Part shown: one piece after another, positions 50,501-63,509 of the stretch
Layout: the number at the start of each line of letters is the position of its first letter
How positions within the stretch are numbered: position 1 is the first letter of the stretch
From: Dreissena polymorpha
Lineage: Eukaryota; Mollusca; Bivalvia; Myida; Dreissenidae
Assembly: GCF_020536995.1 (NCBI RefSeq)
Contig: NC_068357.1
Coordinates: forward strand, 147,829,751-147,893,750
Length of the DNA: 64,000 bases
Direction of reading: 5' to 3'
The notes under the pieces: generated by a model
What the model was told of the DNA's origin: nothing
What the model saw: the letters and a program-made list of their open reading frames with translations, nothing else
Database searches by the model: none
Position numbers and translations under genes: made by a program

Positions 50501-51820
50501 CATTGTGTATAAAGTTGTAATGTTTTTACTGTTTGACTTTGCTCAGTTCAAGACAGATGTAAACGTGCTCTGGATCATTTCCACGTTACCATTATTAACA
50601 TGTTATAAATACAAGTCAGTTTATCGAGTTACAAGCGCATGGATTCATGGTTTCAGTTTAAATAATATAAAGCACTTATTATTATTTACCTTGTTATTGA
50701 TTTTTTAACCAAATTCCATTGAATGGTTTTCTCATATGGATTTAAAAATGCCGAGCAAACTCAAACATTTTCAATAACGTTTTAATCCGATGTACCAGAT
50801 CGGTTGGAATGTTGTACAAGAGATAATTTTCGCTTAATCTTTAATTTAATATTACGGCATTAGCAACGTCATAATGGATGCCACGAATCGTGGGTTTAAA
50901 TCTTTTACAGAATGTTTTTAATTGATAAGATTGTAAATAGATGAAAATGATGATACGCTATACATGCTTTCCATGACTTATTAATTACTCAACAGTTTCG
51001 TTGATGGCATGTAATGAATGCGCGTTTAAACTTGTTTTATGCTTATATATGTGTCATCCAGTACGAGTGACAACTACGACTTCACATAAGATAACTGTAA
51101 ACGGACCACTTATATACTAGTGATCGGTGGGCAAATATCAAAGTCGAATAAGAGTCTAGTATAGTAATCAGACTATAAACACATGCACTATAAGGTGAGG
51201 TTATTTTTGGAATACGTTTAAAAAAACATGTACAAACACTCAATTGACCATCTGAAATCAATTGCGCTTATTTATGCAAAGATTACGAGTTACAGGTACG
51301 TTATAAATGTTTACAGCATGGCTATGGTGTGCCATGGGTTCGTAAAAACACACCTTCGACGAAAGCCCTCGGGCGCATATTGACGAAGGTATCTCAATAC
51401 GGGCCCATGTAAAACGAAAGCCGTGAAAAAAGTATATGCCTAAATATCGATAGTTACACATACGTTTCTTTCCTGTTATCGATTTGAGAAGGCCTGCTTA
51501 TTCAAAAGATGAGTCGATATTCCTTTTCTGATTGCATTTCCAAATAACGGTTGGTATATGGTAATTATCGTTTTCACGATCTGTTGTAAACTACAAATGT
51601 ATTCCGCGGATCGTATGATTAACGTTTTAGTAAAATGTTGTTTTCGGATTTGCTGGTCAAAATAATAAATATAACGAAACATCTATAACTATTGTCTTGT
51701 TAATAATAGATCATTTGTATTGAGAGTATAAAAAAATACGCGTTGCGATCGTTAACGTCTTTATTATTTGTTATCCCTTATGTAAATAGAGTACCGAGAT
51801 TGCAGTTTTAACATTTTTAT
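47588..51820. other. Long AT-rich stretch without a recognised gene
   Basis: I find no conserved exon series. Open frames such as 48083-48319 and 50373-50708 (plus strand) have no domain. Between 48580 and 48650 there are several 'tcttagaaaaa' words, perhaps part of a small repeat. 'gtccaaaa' words near 48935 and 49010 may be the remains of a TIR element. It is probably intergenic. Confidence 0.35.
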
Positions 51821-51826
51821 ATTTTT

Positions 51827-52860
51827 TTGGTTCATTTAGAAAAAGAATTATCTCTTATCGATCATGATGTAGTAGATGTCAATATAAAATACAATATATT
51901 TATTAAAGGGGCTCAAAAACTTGCATCAATAAATAATATTAAAGGAGAGCATCAAAATCAACAAGTCTCATTTATGAATCGAATATTTACAGTCGCAAGT
52001 TATTTTGAAAAAAAAATGATGATGTACAACAAAAACATAAATCGCAGACAATCTTAAAGTTTAGAGAAGTACAGAACACACGAAACCTAGTCATAAAAAG
52101 AAGATCAAATAATAATCATTTAATGAAAAAATGGACTGGTCTATGTAAATTCCAATGTTGTTAGGAAAGTGTTAAGCCTGTTTTACCAAAAAAGTAGTAC
52201 TATTATTAAAGATAAAATTATGTTTGAAAACAATCATTGTATCAATGAGGAAAATTTAAGAAATATTTAACACCATCTTTTCGAATGGGGCACAAAACAT
52301 AGGCAACCAGTCTATTCCAGAAAATGAAAATCATCCAAGCATTGTCGACATAACTTTACATGTTGCATCAGGTCTTTCCCAAATAACAAAATTCAAGCGA
52401 ATCTAGATAAATTTTATAGAGTGGCTTTTTGGAAAAGAACAAAGGAACACAACATATATTTTAACATCGGCAATTATAACTTAACTAAATGCGAGAAACA
52501 TATAAAGAATTATCAGTGAAAACACAGTTTTCCTCATAAACAATTTGGGATTAAGATGAATAATCTTTGAAACAATTATACCTTTAACAACTTTAATGAA
52601 CAAACTCATATATATATTTATAATCCTGTTACTGTACGAGTAAATGTGTTTTACCTTAGATACAATTGAACTAAAGAACATTCACAAGTAAAGGCTTCAA
52701 GTAACGACGTCAACCACTTCTGGTTTACAGGTTTTTCAACAGGCAAACTCTGGAATTCTCTCCCATAACAGTTCAGGGACTGAACAAATTTCAACCATTT
52801 CTACAGCTTGGTTTGCTCTTAGAAAGGAGAATGTCCGCAGGTCTTGATTAAACTGTTTTG
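51827..52860 (+). mobile_element. Decayed LINE fragment with internal loss
   Basis: The open piece at 51827-52057 is followed by peptide fragments resembling the linker before reverse transcriptase (ENNHCINEENLRNI, GNQSIPENENHPSIVDI). Near 52750 comes a C-terminal-like LWNSLP motif followed by an Arg/Lys-rich stretch. The reverse transcriptase core is missing. The family is uncertain. Confidence 0.45.
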
Positions 52861-53344
52861 TAAAATTTATTGTAATGTATATGCGAAGAGCGTACTCTAT
52901 GGTAACATGTAATTTGTTTGGTTATTTCATGTATTTCTCTACTTCAACCAACACTTTTTATAAGAACAGCATTATTTATATGAAGTATGATTTCATTAAT
53001 GTCTTCATTTTGATAGTATACATACCACGCTATGTCCCTTTTACTACTGTAGTGTCTGTGTGTATCGATTATACATAATTATTTCAATTGTATTGTTATT
53101 ATGATGTCTTATGTTTTGATGTAGTATATATGTATGTATGTGATGCTATATATTTATAGCTATACATAGCTTATGTTGCTTGATGTTTGCTTCAACGAAA
53201 TCAAAGTGTGTATGTTGTTGTTTCTTGTGTGAACGAAAACATTATACATGCTACATCAACGGACTACGTCACAATAGGTAACGTCATCATTTGTGTATTT
53301 TTCAAAGGGAAATAATGCCTACAGAGTTAAAATTATAGAGGATA

Positions 53345-53830
53345 TTTGTTGGTTTCGGTGGAATATCGATTTTAATTCACTAGTGATCATAGAAAATAAT
53401 ATTTTCACGAGTGGCGCAGCCAGGAACATTTATATTTTCTTTGATCACGAGTGAATTAAAATCGATTTTCCACCGAATTCCAACACATTTTCTTTTTATT
53501 TTATGCTTTTTTCACCGTTTATTTGCATTGTAAAAGAGTTTAATTGGAGAATTTCGCTGGAATAATAACGTCATTTCGTCAAAAAAGACGTCATTTCACA
53601 GTAAAACAGTGAAAATAATCGATAATTTTCACTGTTATTTTTCACTGTTTGAAACAGGGAATTATCCGTTTTATTTCACTTATATTTCTCTATAAACTAC
53701 CGAAAAGCAAAAAAATAAATAGAGGAAATGTGTTTGATTCGATGGAATCTCGATTTTAATTCACACGAGTGAATTGAAATCAATGTTTCATCCAATCCAA
53801 CAAATTTTCTTTTTATGTTATGCTGATGCC
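53345..53830. repeat. Nested inverted and direct repeat
   Basis: A stretch starting 'tgttggtttcggtggaatat' and 'cgattttaattcac' is followed by its inverted partner (53450-53500), and then a second diverged copy appears near 53725-53815. In between are 'cgtcatttc' and 'gtgaaaa' words in both orientations. It is a non-coding foldback type repeat of a kind common in molluscs, as I recall. Confidence 0.65.
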
Positions 53831-56188
53831 CTCGGGCCAATACTACCATGGGGCCCATTACACAATTTAACCGTGTAATTACCTATAAACATTACACTAT
53901 ACACAGATGAATAACAGTTGATACAAAAGCAATTGTACTTGTATTTCGACTTCTAATACATTTGTTAATATCCCATAACAACATATATTTTCACTTTTAA
54001 TACAAAACGTATTTATTAATTTTACTATTTGAAATATTGGGTAATATATTTAACGAACTGTAAGTTTTCAATGAATTAATGTGAGGCGTTAATACTCGAT
54101 GCGACTTAGTTTGCAGTACTTTATGGAAAAAATATTACATAAAATCATATCATAACATTTGTGTGACAATGGTATTTATAGTTATTGTCAGCTGTTTAAT
54201 ACCATCAACTAAAAACAGTGTTGTTGTTTTTTATCTATGTGAATTAATTGACGAAATTTTACATTTGAATCGGTTGTTGTTGATGTTTTTTGTGTAAAAT
54301 AATACTCTTTGGATATAATCTCTTAAATATTTTGTTTACCTAAAAAGAACAGTGACCTTGATTTCTTATATTGTTATATGATGAGTTCTCGTGGAGGAAT
54401 ACATTTAAAAGTTTTTAAACATTCCATTATTGAGAACGTTTTTCATTTCTCAGACATGTGGCTGAAATATGAAGATTTTAATCGGTCACATTATTAAATG
54501 GATTCGATTGTCACAGTTATCAAATGAAATGCATGCTGTGTGTGATATTGGATTTCATTAAACACGCATTAATGTACAAAAACTAACAGATTGCATTAAG
54601 ATTGATAGAAATGCAACAGTTTTAATAGAAACTTGCATGTTGCATAATTGCAAATGATATCAAAACAAGACCTGTAGCCCTATTGTTTTATTTCATTTAT
54701 AATATGGGTATATTTTTTCTGTAGAATTTGATTTGAAAAGAACCAATATGGGGAAATAAAAAAAGAATCCGTCCTTAAAGGCTTTCTTTTTTCCAGGTTT
54801 CTTACGCAACATCAGGTGCAGCATAGAGAACATTAAAACTTAAGAGATATAACAATACAAACATCACAATATGTAAATTCTTAAGGTGTTTCAACGTTTT
54901 TAGTTTGCATAAATTGGCACATAATTTATTCATAGTAACGTGTTTTAATTAATTCAATTGACTAATAATCTATGCTTACAATAATTTGTATACACCTCGG
55001 AAATTATTTGCATCCCAAATGTGCATAATAGGAGTGTGTTTCATTTATTATTAATAACTATGCATACTTTCGAAATATATTTTATTTAGTATAATCATGA
55101 TGGTAAGACAAACCAAAGGATATACATTTAAGATTGATCGATACGAATGCAGGAACGTATTGATGATATCGACCAGGTCGTAATTTAATAAATGTTCTTT
55201 AGAAAAACATGTATGCGTAAAACACGATAAAGCATGTCCACTCTAAAACCCATTTTTATTGTTGCGCACAAACAATAACTTCATATTTGTAATAAAAATA
55301 TTGCCTTATAGATAAACGATAGCATTTCTGAGTATTGATACAATGCCACTTCTGAGTCATTTACATTTACATAATTAAAGGCGTATGTTGCTTCATATTT
55401 CTAATAATTTAGATGAAGGTTCGGTGTTCCTTCACATTTTACAAACTATTCTTGCTATATGAAATGTAAATAGGAAATGTGCAGAATAAAAGTCACAGGC
55501 GAACATATGCTGTTGAAATATGCACGATAACGGACAATGCCATATCGAATAATATTCATATTTCCACTTGCATTTAGTATTTAACAACTCATTGTCACAA
55601 ACTTTCACAAAACAAAGTCTCAAGAGTCTAGTTTGAAACTTAAATCTTAAAACGTCCTTATTTAATTAAATGCCCGTTTGTATCACAGAAAGCTAGCGTG
55701 AGGCTACAATATTAATTTGTCAAAACATCATTTTGGATGAAAAATAATCGAATAATAACGAAAAATCAACTTTTCTGAAAAAAATCACTATAAAATATAT
55801 TAAATTATATTTTACTAATTTATATCATTGCCACACACTAACCACCTGTGATATCTACCTACATTTATTCAACGGCGTTGTACGTAACATAGTAATACTA
55901 CTCACGATGTGTACTGGCGTATTAGTTACTCAAGTAAGTATTAATAAAATATACAGTTAGATCTCATAATGATAATAAAATAAATGTTTCAACATAAAAT
56001 ACATGGAAATACCAGACACAGCTCAAATATTAATTAATGACATGTGGATAAAATAACAATATGCCAACCAAGCAAATATATACGGTAATACTAACATTTG
56101 AAACAGTCGAATATATTAATAAAACCATAATCCAAACAGTTGAAGATAAAAGCCAATTCTAAGAGTTTATACTTCATATCATGGTACT
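53831..56188. other. AT-rich stretch without a recognised gene
   Basis: No conserved frames, splice-site series or repeat ends that I can support. Confidence 0.35.
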
Positions 56189-56705
56189 TAAAGGGATCTT
56201 TTCACGCTTTGGTAAATGAACAAAATTGAAAAAAGTTGTTTCAGATTCGTAAGTTTTCGTTTTAGTTATGATATTTGTGAGGAAACAGTAATACTGAACA
56301 TTAACCATGCTCTAATATAGCCATTATATGCATCTTTTTACGATTTTAAAACCTAAAAATTATAAAGCGTTGCAACGCGAAACGATTGAATAATTTGGAG
56401 AGTTCTGTTTTTGTCGTTAAATTTTGTGAAACTACGAAGATTGCTTATATAAGGTATAAAATACGTCAAAAATGTGTACTCGGCGGAATAGCTCAGTAGG
56501 CTAAAGCGTTTTTACTTCAGGACTCTGGCAGGACTCCAGGGGTCACTGGTTCGAAACCTGCTCCGGGCAATATTCTTTTCCTTTTTTTATTTTTTTTCTT
56601 GATTTTTTACTGGAGCTTTTACGATCCAATGTTTACATTTATCAATATAAAGCATTTAATGAATAAGTTAAAAAAATGCCAAAATCTGTGAAAAGGCCCC
56701 TTTTA
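56189..56705 (+). mobile_element. TIR element with tRNA-like centre
   Basis: The ends are inverted versions of AAAGGGGCCTTTTCAC (left AAAGGGATCTTTTCAC, right GTGAAAAGGCCCCTTTT). The centre (about 56478-56570) has an A-box TAGCTCAGTAGG and a B-box GGTTCGAAACC spaced as in a tRNA with a long variable arm. A single arm of the same family is at 31585-31729. It is probably a SINE-like unit captured in, or evolved into, a TIR repeat. Confidence 0.7.
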
Positions 56706-57171
56706 TATCCACAAAAAACGTCTGTTAAAGTGTAGCGTATCGATAATCGATTTCAAAACTGTGAGTAAATATATACAATTTAAAAAGTCTTCAGTTTTGA
56801 TTTATTTAACCGATCGGGTGTATCCGATTCCTATATCACTACTGGCATTGTTTTTCACGCCTGCGTACCGAAATCCACTGTCATCGAAAGTTTTTCTTGA
56901 TTTGAATTAGTTTTTACATCGTATGCTCCTCTGATCTGATATATTGTATTGGTGCGTTAAATGTTCTGTCAGATACATTAGTGCGTTCCCTTGAGAATAG
57001 ATGTACATATTGTCACCGTGATAAATTCTACTCCCGCGCTCATGGGTAACAAATATGACATTGTTACTGTCAATCAAATAAAATGACGATCTACTTAAAT
57101 GTAACAAAACGGAAATAGCAATGAAAATAATAAATAATGAAATAAAAGCTGCCTAAATTTATCCACAATAT

Positions 57172-59847
57172 TCATTCACAAGAAGGAAATCCATATTGTT
57201 TTGCCCATCGATAGATTTTACAAGAAAAAGACGAGAGTTGATCTTTCCGAACTATTATATCCCTCTCAGTCAGTCGTGATTTTCTTGGCAGGGAATTTAC
57301 CCATCGGTTTGTGAATATCACATAGGCCGCGCCTTCTCTGAAGCACTTCCGGCAGTCCACTCTAGTCTTAATTTGAAAACGCTTGCCTGCACGTAACCGA
57401 GGGTACGTTACTTCGACATCTAACAGCAGAATACCGTGTTTTATTGATTGTATCTTTTTCAATATGATGTTCAATTCTGAAAGCATATATTTAAATATGT
57501 AAATTTGATAAATATATACATACATTTAAATATATGTGTTGATACAAAGTATATGAGGTCGATATTACAACGTCATAGGGTAAATACCAATTTTATATAT
57601 TCATTTACAATCACTTAAATTACAAAATAGTAAAAACGAAAAATAGGTTATTCAACTCTTTATTTGAATCAGTATATTCTTTTTCTCCATTTGCCATATT
57701 CCAAGAACTGTGTGTGCGCCACAGTATGTTCAACGACTTACGAATTCTCTTCTTGCAATCAATGTGTCCCTTATAGTTTCCAGTTATACATAACGGACAT
57801 TTGGTGGACCCAGCGACCGACTGCTCTGTCACATTCGAGTTGCGTCGTTTGTCCGTTTCAATGATGTTCCTGATTTCGGCTATAAGTTCAGCATCGCACA
57901 TCTAAAACAAAACCGATTTAATGTCACATGCTCCAAAGCACAGCAATACCAAGCGGACAATAACATATTCCAAATTGGAATCCATATTCTTGTCCATAGA
58001 AACAGATTCACATTTAAACGATTCTGCATTAAATCTATCAAATGTCTTATATTTATTCTCTTGATATATTTACTTGCGTCTTTTCGATGTACGTCATGCT
58101 TTTTCTATGACCCTTGTTAGAGCCGTTGGTGATATCATCTGCGTAATCTTTTAGTACTGACTTCGTCTTGCTGCCGGTCTGTTTCAAACATTTGTTCCCC
58201 TTTTTGTCTGCTAGTTGACAAAAAACAGTAGTGTACTAAAATTGTAAACGTTCACATATGTAAACTGGTACAATAGTAAACATATACGATTTTAGAACGA
58301 ATCAACAGATTACAAAACAGTGTTGACTTTGTGAATTTCGTTGAGAATGATTTGAGAACACATGAGAATACTATTAACTGCCAAGTCGCATGCGTAAAAA
58401 TTCAATAAACCACTCGATTTATGAGGGCACTTTGAATCGTTTTCTAGAATATATATGCTGTTTATATAAGTATAAAATAGACACATCTTAAATGGTTGTG
58501 AAGTAAACATAAAATATAAAGTTTTCAATACTTTTATATAGGGATGGCAAACCTAAGCAAATCCGTAACCCGTTAACCTGTTTCGATATTCGTACCAAAA
58601 AAAACCATCCAAATAACGTATACGTTTATAAACAATTACATATATATGCAAATATACTCTGTGTTGTTGACAGAATACACTGCAGAGTAGGTGCTTATTG
58701 CAGTTGTGCCTGCTCATTAATACGCTGCATCCCGATGGTTTACAACTCTAATCGCTTTTGATCCAAAGGGGGGCATCACTGGGTGGTAATTGCCGATAAT
58801 TTGCGATAAGTTAAGCGGATTAGCAAATACAGTGAAATGAAGTAAAACAAAACTAACGATTTGGGCATTTATTGCGTTCAACCAAAAATTGTGTTTTCTG
58901 CAAGAGTAACCGAATATTAATTTTATAACCGGTAAACCTCCTTAAGAAACGGATAACCGGTTAACCGAATAACCGTTGCCATCCCTACTTTTATACATAA
59001 AAAAATGAAACTGCCGAAACATTAAACGGTGAGAAATGTTTTTTTCGCTGGTATTTTAATTTGAACATAGGACATATTGCTTATATCGTATGATCAACTT
59101 TCCTGCGTCTTCGCAACATGTAACATATACCAATTTCGCTGAGTATAAAATGAAGGAAATCTGGGTTGGCTAATCAGCGGTATGAACAAACCTCAAATTT
59201 ATTTGAATGTGTAAAAACTATGAATACGCATATATCGCGCTGGTAAATGGCATTCATATACTAGGTACTTACCGATACAGCACCTCATTTCGTGGCCATT
59301 TTGTACTCTAGCGTAGATCCCTTCACAACACAGATGAATCTCGGGATTATACTGTACCGGTGTGCCGTTAACAATGCATGTCAGACAAACTGAACCCTCG
59401 CATGACAGATAATCTGAATTGAGCATAAGCAACCTGACACCAAGTGAAAACCGCAGTTCATGATAAAAGTATAAAAGGAATTGCAGAAAGTGCGTTTTTA
59501 TCTTTTTCAAATTTATAAATTATATGCATGTAAATCGATTTGAATAATAAATCAGTGAACAATAACAACCCAGAAATCTCTCTGAAATTTAGGTCATGTT
59601 TTATAAAGATCACTATCACATTAATAATTAAGTGGTAGACTTATGTATGTCTTGTTCGGAACTATTCGCAACGAGTATCGCAGCATTTGTTTGTTCACGT
59701 AACTTCAATGTTAAATAGTCTGTACACATTTGACCGAAACTGTTCCAAACAAAATTGTTTTAAAACTAATTAACATGTGAATGTATTTAATACCGTAGAA
59801 CCATACCTGCAGCGGAAAAACACAACATCAGCATAAAGATGTCACAA
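57172..59847 (-). CDS. Galaxin-like secreted protein gene, copy 1
   Basis: Five exons: leader 59807-59847, galaxin-like 59273-59413, linker 58074-58207, middle 57742-57901, last 57172-57476. From the first in-frame ATG (59834) the CDS is 768 nt including the stop, a predicted 255 residues; an upstream exon may add a few more. Donors (GTATGG, GTAAGT, GTAAAT, GTAAGT) and phases (1, 1, 0, 1) are regular. Residues 1-10 are a short hydrophobic leader (MLMLCFSAAG). Residues 20-57 are the cysteine unit (CLTCIVNGTPVQYN, HLCCEGIY, RCCIG). Then comes a 44-residue basic linker with no Cys pair, where copy 2 has a second galaxin unit. The middle exon has CDAELIAEI and KCPLCITGNYKGHIDC. The C-terminal 101 codons include VDCRKCFREGAAYVIFTNRW and FSCKIYRW. 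It is probably secreted and disulphide-rich, and the partner is unknown. A TTTATT (AATAAA on the minus strand) at 56801 is a possible polyA signal. Confidence 0.75.
58208..58213 (-). promoter_or_regulatory. Tandem NAGNAG splice acceptor
   Basis: On the minus strand the linker exon of copy 1 is preceded by TAGCAG, two adjacent acceptors three bases apart. Both keep the frame and differ by one Ala. The upstream tract is only mildly pyrimidine-rich. Confidence 0.5.
58539..58987. mobile_element. hAT-type non-autonomous element in an intron of copy 1
   Basis: The ends TAGGGATGGCAA and TTGCCATCCCTA are exact inverted repeats. CTTTTATA occurs exactly on both sides (58531-58538 and 58988-58995), a perfect 8-bp target duplication diagnostic of hAT-like transposition. 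The 449-bp body has 'aacc.gttaacc' subterminal words and no transposase. It sits between the galaxin-like and linker exons. Confidence 0.92.
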
Positions 59848-62800
59848 CTGAAACAAAACAAACAATTCTATATTTTGACTTAAATTATATATATAAGCTT
59901 AAAACTTACCTTATTAGAAGGGTTTTATTACAATAATATGAACACAACCATAACGATTATATTCCAGTATTACTTTGAGACTACTATATAGTCGTGGAAA
60001 CGCACATTTAACAAAATTTAACGCTGAATAAACTTAAGAAAACAGATAAAAAAGAAGACTACTACAAGAGATAAGCCTTACAATCAGTTTACCAAACTAG
60101 CTCTATTCATATCTGCACCCACGTCGGAAACATGATATCAATTAAACTTAAACAAACAAACAAACACAGTGTCAATTCTTTTGTTTTGCCGTTGGTGCAT
60201 CTAAGTACTAATACAAACCCCTTTATTTTATACGATTGTCCAATGTATTTCGAAAGAATACCAATGTATCTACCGGGTGATAATTTATTTATAATATTAA
60301 GCGTGAACTGTAATAATAAGTTCGTTTCCAAACCGTAGCTTCATTGACTCCATCGTAACTGTGTCGTGTTTATAGATAAGTGAGTATAATTATTTTACAG
60401 AGAATACCTTATATAAATCTTACACACAAATTTAAAACAAGTTCTCCTCTTATATTGCTACAACTTCGAACCTATATATTATATATTGCGGCCGAACAAT
60501 ACTAATTATGTTTGAAAATATCCCCAAAAATGTTACGTTACGAAACAAAAAATTCTATTTTCTAATCATAGTTTAAATTGTATTAATTGTTTAACGTTCT
60601 ATTTAGTTATTTATGTTCTTTGTTTTAATTACTCATTCTTGGACGCATTCACATTTAAAAGTTTATGACTAGGTAATATTTTTCAGTTTCATTGGCTAAA
60701 TATACTTTACCTTGACCTTTAGACAAATGGAGTTTAAAGTGGTTGATCGCTGATAAAAAATGTTTATTGTGCATGGGTATAAACCTAGCTACGTTGCAAG
60801 CCAAATATGAGTCATTTTTTACATACCAACGTATTGTGTTTAAGATTCGACTGTAAAGTGGGTACAGGTACAGCAGAGCGTCACGATGGAAAGAATACAA
60901 GATATTGCTGCGAGAAGGGAAATATTGAAAATAACCCTCAACATCATATTCATGGAGTAGAACGCACGGGAAAAATTGTTACGATAAAATGAGTAAATCT
61001 ACAGTTTATTTTTGTTATTTTCAGAATTAAAAATAGAATGGCAATAATTACCATCTTTTTTATCGCCGCACTTAAGTTAAGCGGTTAATAGAATGAGACT
61101 TTTATTTTGCCTTTGTTAAAAGAAGTTATTATTTTAAAAATGTATTTTACATGTTTGGTCAAAATAAATAAATATTTCCGTTGAACTGCATCATCATGTC
61201 ATGAGAAAAATATTAATAAGTGTGATGTGCACACCGTTGTGTTTTATTTTAGTATTTTGAATGTTTAATCAGAACTTTTTTCACTTGTACAAAAACAGGT
61301 TACACATTCGCAAAAGGAAGACCTAACAGAAAGGTAACATGCCAGTGTGATAATAAGCACGAGTGGTTGGGTACATAATACATATACTATATGAAACACG
61401 GTTCAAACTATACGTGTTGGTAGCAAACACACAATGTATAAACGTAAGCAGTAAGAAAACTAGTCAGTTTCTGGCACATCTTTGGTATAGTGGTGTCTAG
61501 CCAACATATTTTGGTCGATGTATTCATAGTCACCAACAACATGCTATTAAGGACTCGGGTGTTATTTATCAGGTTTTTTAGTTTCAGCGTATAGAATTAA
61601 TTTAAACGCTTCTTCAAAACTCCAACGTTTCAGTATATAAAATTAAGTTCAATGGTTAATACTTACATACACACACACTATGTTTTACTTTTCCGATTTC
61701 CAGCAGGAGACTCTCTACATAGATTGCATACGAATCGCTTTCTCACATCTTTTTTTCCCCTTCTTAAAGCCTTAGTGTATTGAAATAGTAAATGATTCTA
61801 TTTTGTCCGCGCGTGCGTGGATGTATGCGTCCTTGTGTGTTTCCGTCCGTCATTGGATACTAAGCGCAATATATCCAAGTGAAACAGCACACATCGTCAA
61901 CATTTTGCGATAAGTTTGTTTTCTTTCAAGGAATTATATGTATTACCATTTGTTTTAACTTAAATATCAACACCTCTGTGCGACAGTCCTCGTACATTTA
62001 GATGCAATTTGTTTAATTTTTTGCAGAAAGATTATTTCTATGGACTTAAGCGAATATTGTCAAGGTTTTACTAGTGGGTTTTTATTTAAGACGTTATTTT
62101 TCTTAAGTTAAATGGCATGTAAAAGCTTATGTGTGCAACTCCTCCTCCCAAGTACCTGCAATTTGGGTCAAACATTAACACAATAGTTATCATAAAGAGC
62201 ATATTGTGAAAGTAAAAAAAAAAGAATTGACCTTTGTTTAAAATTACATATAAAAGCTTAAAAATGTGCATACTTGCGATTTCTAACTGCATCCTTTCGA
62301 GTGGAACCTTCTTGTTTTTAAAATAATCTGGTCGAAACCATTCTTTGAGTTTCGTCCCATAACGCTTCATCCGCGTAGAGTCTTTTCAAATTACTTTCCA
62401 AATATATGTTGAGATGCCCCATCCCCCTTAAACAATTAATGTAACTGCAGTATTTGATGAAACAACATACCCTAAAATATTACCAGTCTTTAATAGTTGT
62501 AAAGATTTCTTACTAAAATGAACGGTAATTTAATTTTAACCGTCGTTCCGTCAATTGTACTTCTACTGCCTTCATTAAGTTTACCAATCTGTCTTCTAAT
62601 TACTCAGTTCATAATTTAGTATTGTTTCTGGAGACAGTGATCAAGCCAAATATTGTTTTATTCGATTCCCAATGTAAACTGTTGCCTGGTGTTCCTTAGA
62701 CGCTTTGTATGGCTTTCTTGGTATTCATTTTACACGATACACAATTTTGCATACATTCCACCGGACGTATGATACGGTACACAGAATATAAATTATATGA

Positions 62801-62860
62801 TCATAACGTAACAGTGGCAGTGAATCGGGATATGCCTAACAAGTAATGCACAATATATAG
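59848..62860. other. Upstream flank of gene copy 1, no further gene
   Basis: A possible first exon with ATG is at 60123-60133 on the minus strand (11 nt, donor GTGGGT, phase 2, which would fit the leader exon), but it is too short to confirm. A minus-strand frame at 62277-62370 (MKRYGTKLKEWFRPDYF) ends near a GTATGC donor-like site and might be an isolated exon. Otherwise AT-rich. Confidence 0.3.
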
Positions 62861-62863
62861 TGT

Positions 62864-63130
62864 AGCTCACCTGAGCACAATGTGGTGAGCATTTGTGATA
62901 CCCTTTTATCTGTCGTTTGTTGTGCGCCGTCTGTCGTCAGTGTTTACTTTCTGAAAACTATTGGGACCTCGTTAATTGCCCAATAAACATGAAGCTTGGT
63001 CAGACCATTTTTTCTCAATTTCTCGGCCGAAATCGAAATTGGCTTGCGTGGGATCAAAATCTAGGTCACCACGTCATATTAGAAAAAAACACGTTCGAAC
63101 ACTCTAGTTGTTGCCGTTTTGTCTAAACTT
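62864..63130 (+). repeat. Dispersed repeat fragment (GCTCACCTGAGCAC family)
   Basis: It starts 'tagctcacctgagcacaatg' and continues with 'tgtcgtttgttgtgcgcc' and 'atgaagcttggtcagacc'. I recall this block as one of the most widespread repeats in bivalve genomes. There is no coding capacity, and the family's transposition mode is not clear to me. Confidence 0.55.
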
Positions 63131-63509
63131 CTTGAACGTATCTATAACTTCCATTCTACTAAAAATATATACTGACATATTTGTTAATGGGTGATAAGAT
63201 GGTTCCTTTTTCCTAATTCCTCATTCCTTATTCACGCGTAACATATGTGTTATAGGGTTTAAAAGAACAATAATGCATTTCTGAAGTAAATCAAAACAAA
63301 ATAAGTCGAATACATTTACTTTATGTATTACGTTACATATTCATGTTTTTTTCTTCGCGCTTGCATAGGATTTTTGTGTTTAAACCGAACCGATATTTTA
63401 TAATTCGAATACTAACTTCACATCAAAACAACCTAAAGCATATACTATTATTTTACATGCATATGATAAAAAAATCAAACTTGCATATTTAAACATGTTT
63501 GTTTTTATT

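Noticed and set aside
50373-50708. 111-codon plus-strand open frame
   Set aside because: AT-rich, no recognisable domain, and isolated from any exon series.
60807-60992. Plus-strand frame with a YCCEKG-like motif, considered as another galaxin unit
   Set aside because: It is on the opposite strand to the gene family, lacks flanking splice sites in the right phase and shares no other residues with the family.
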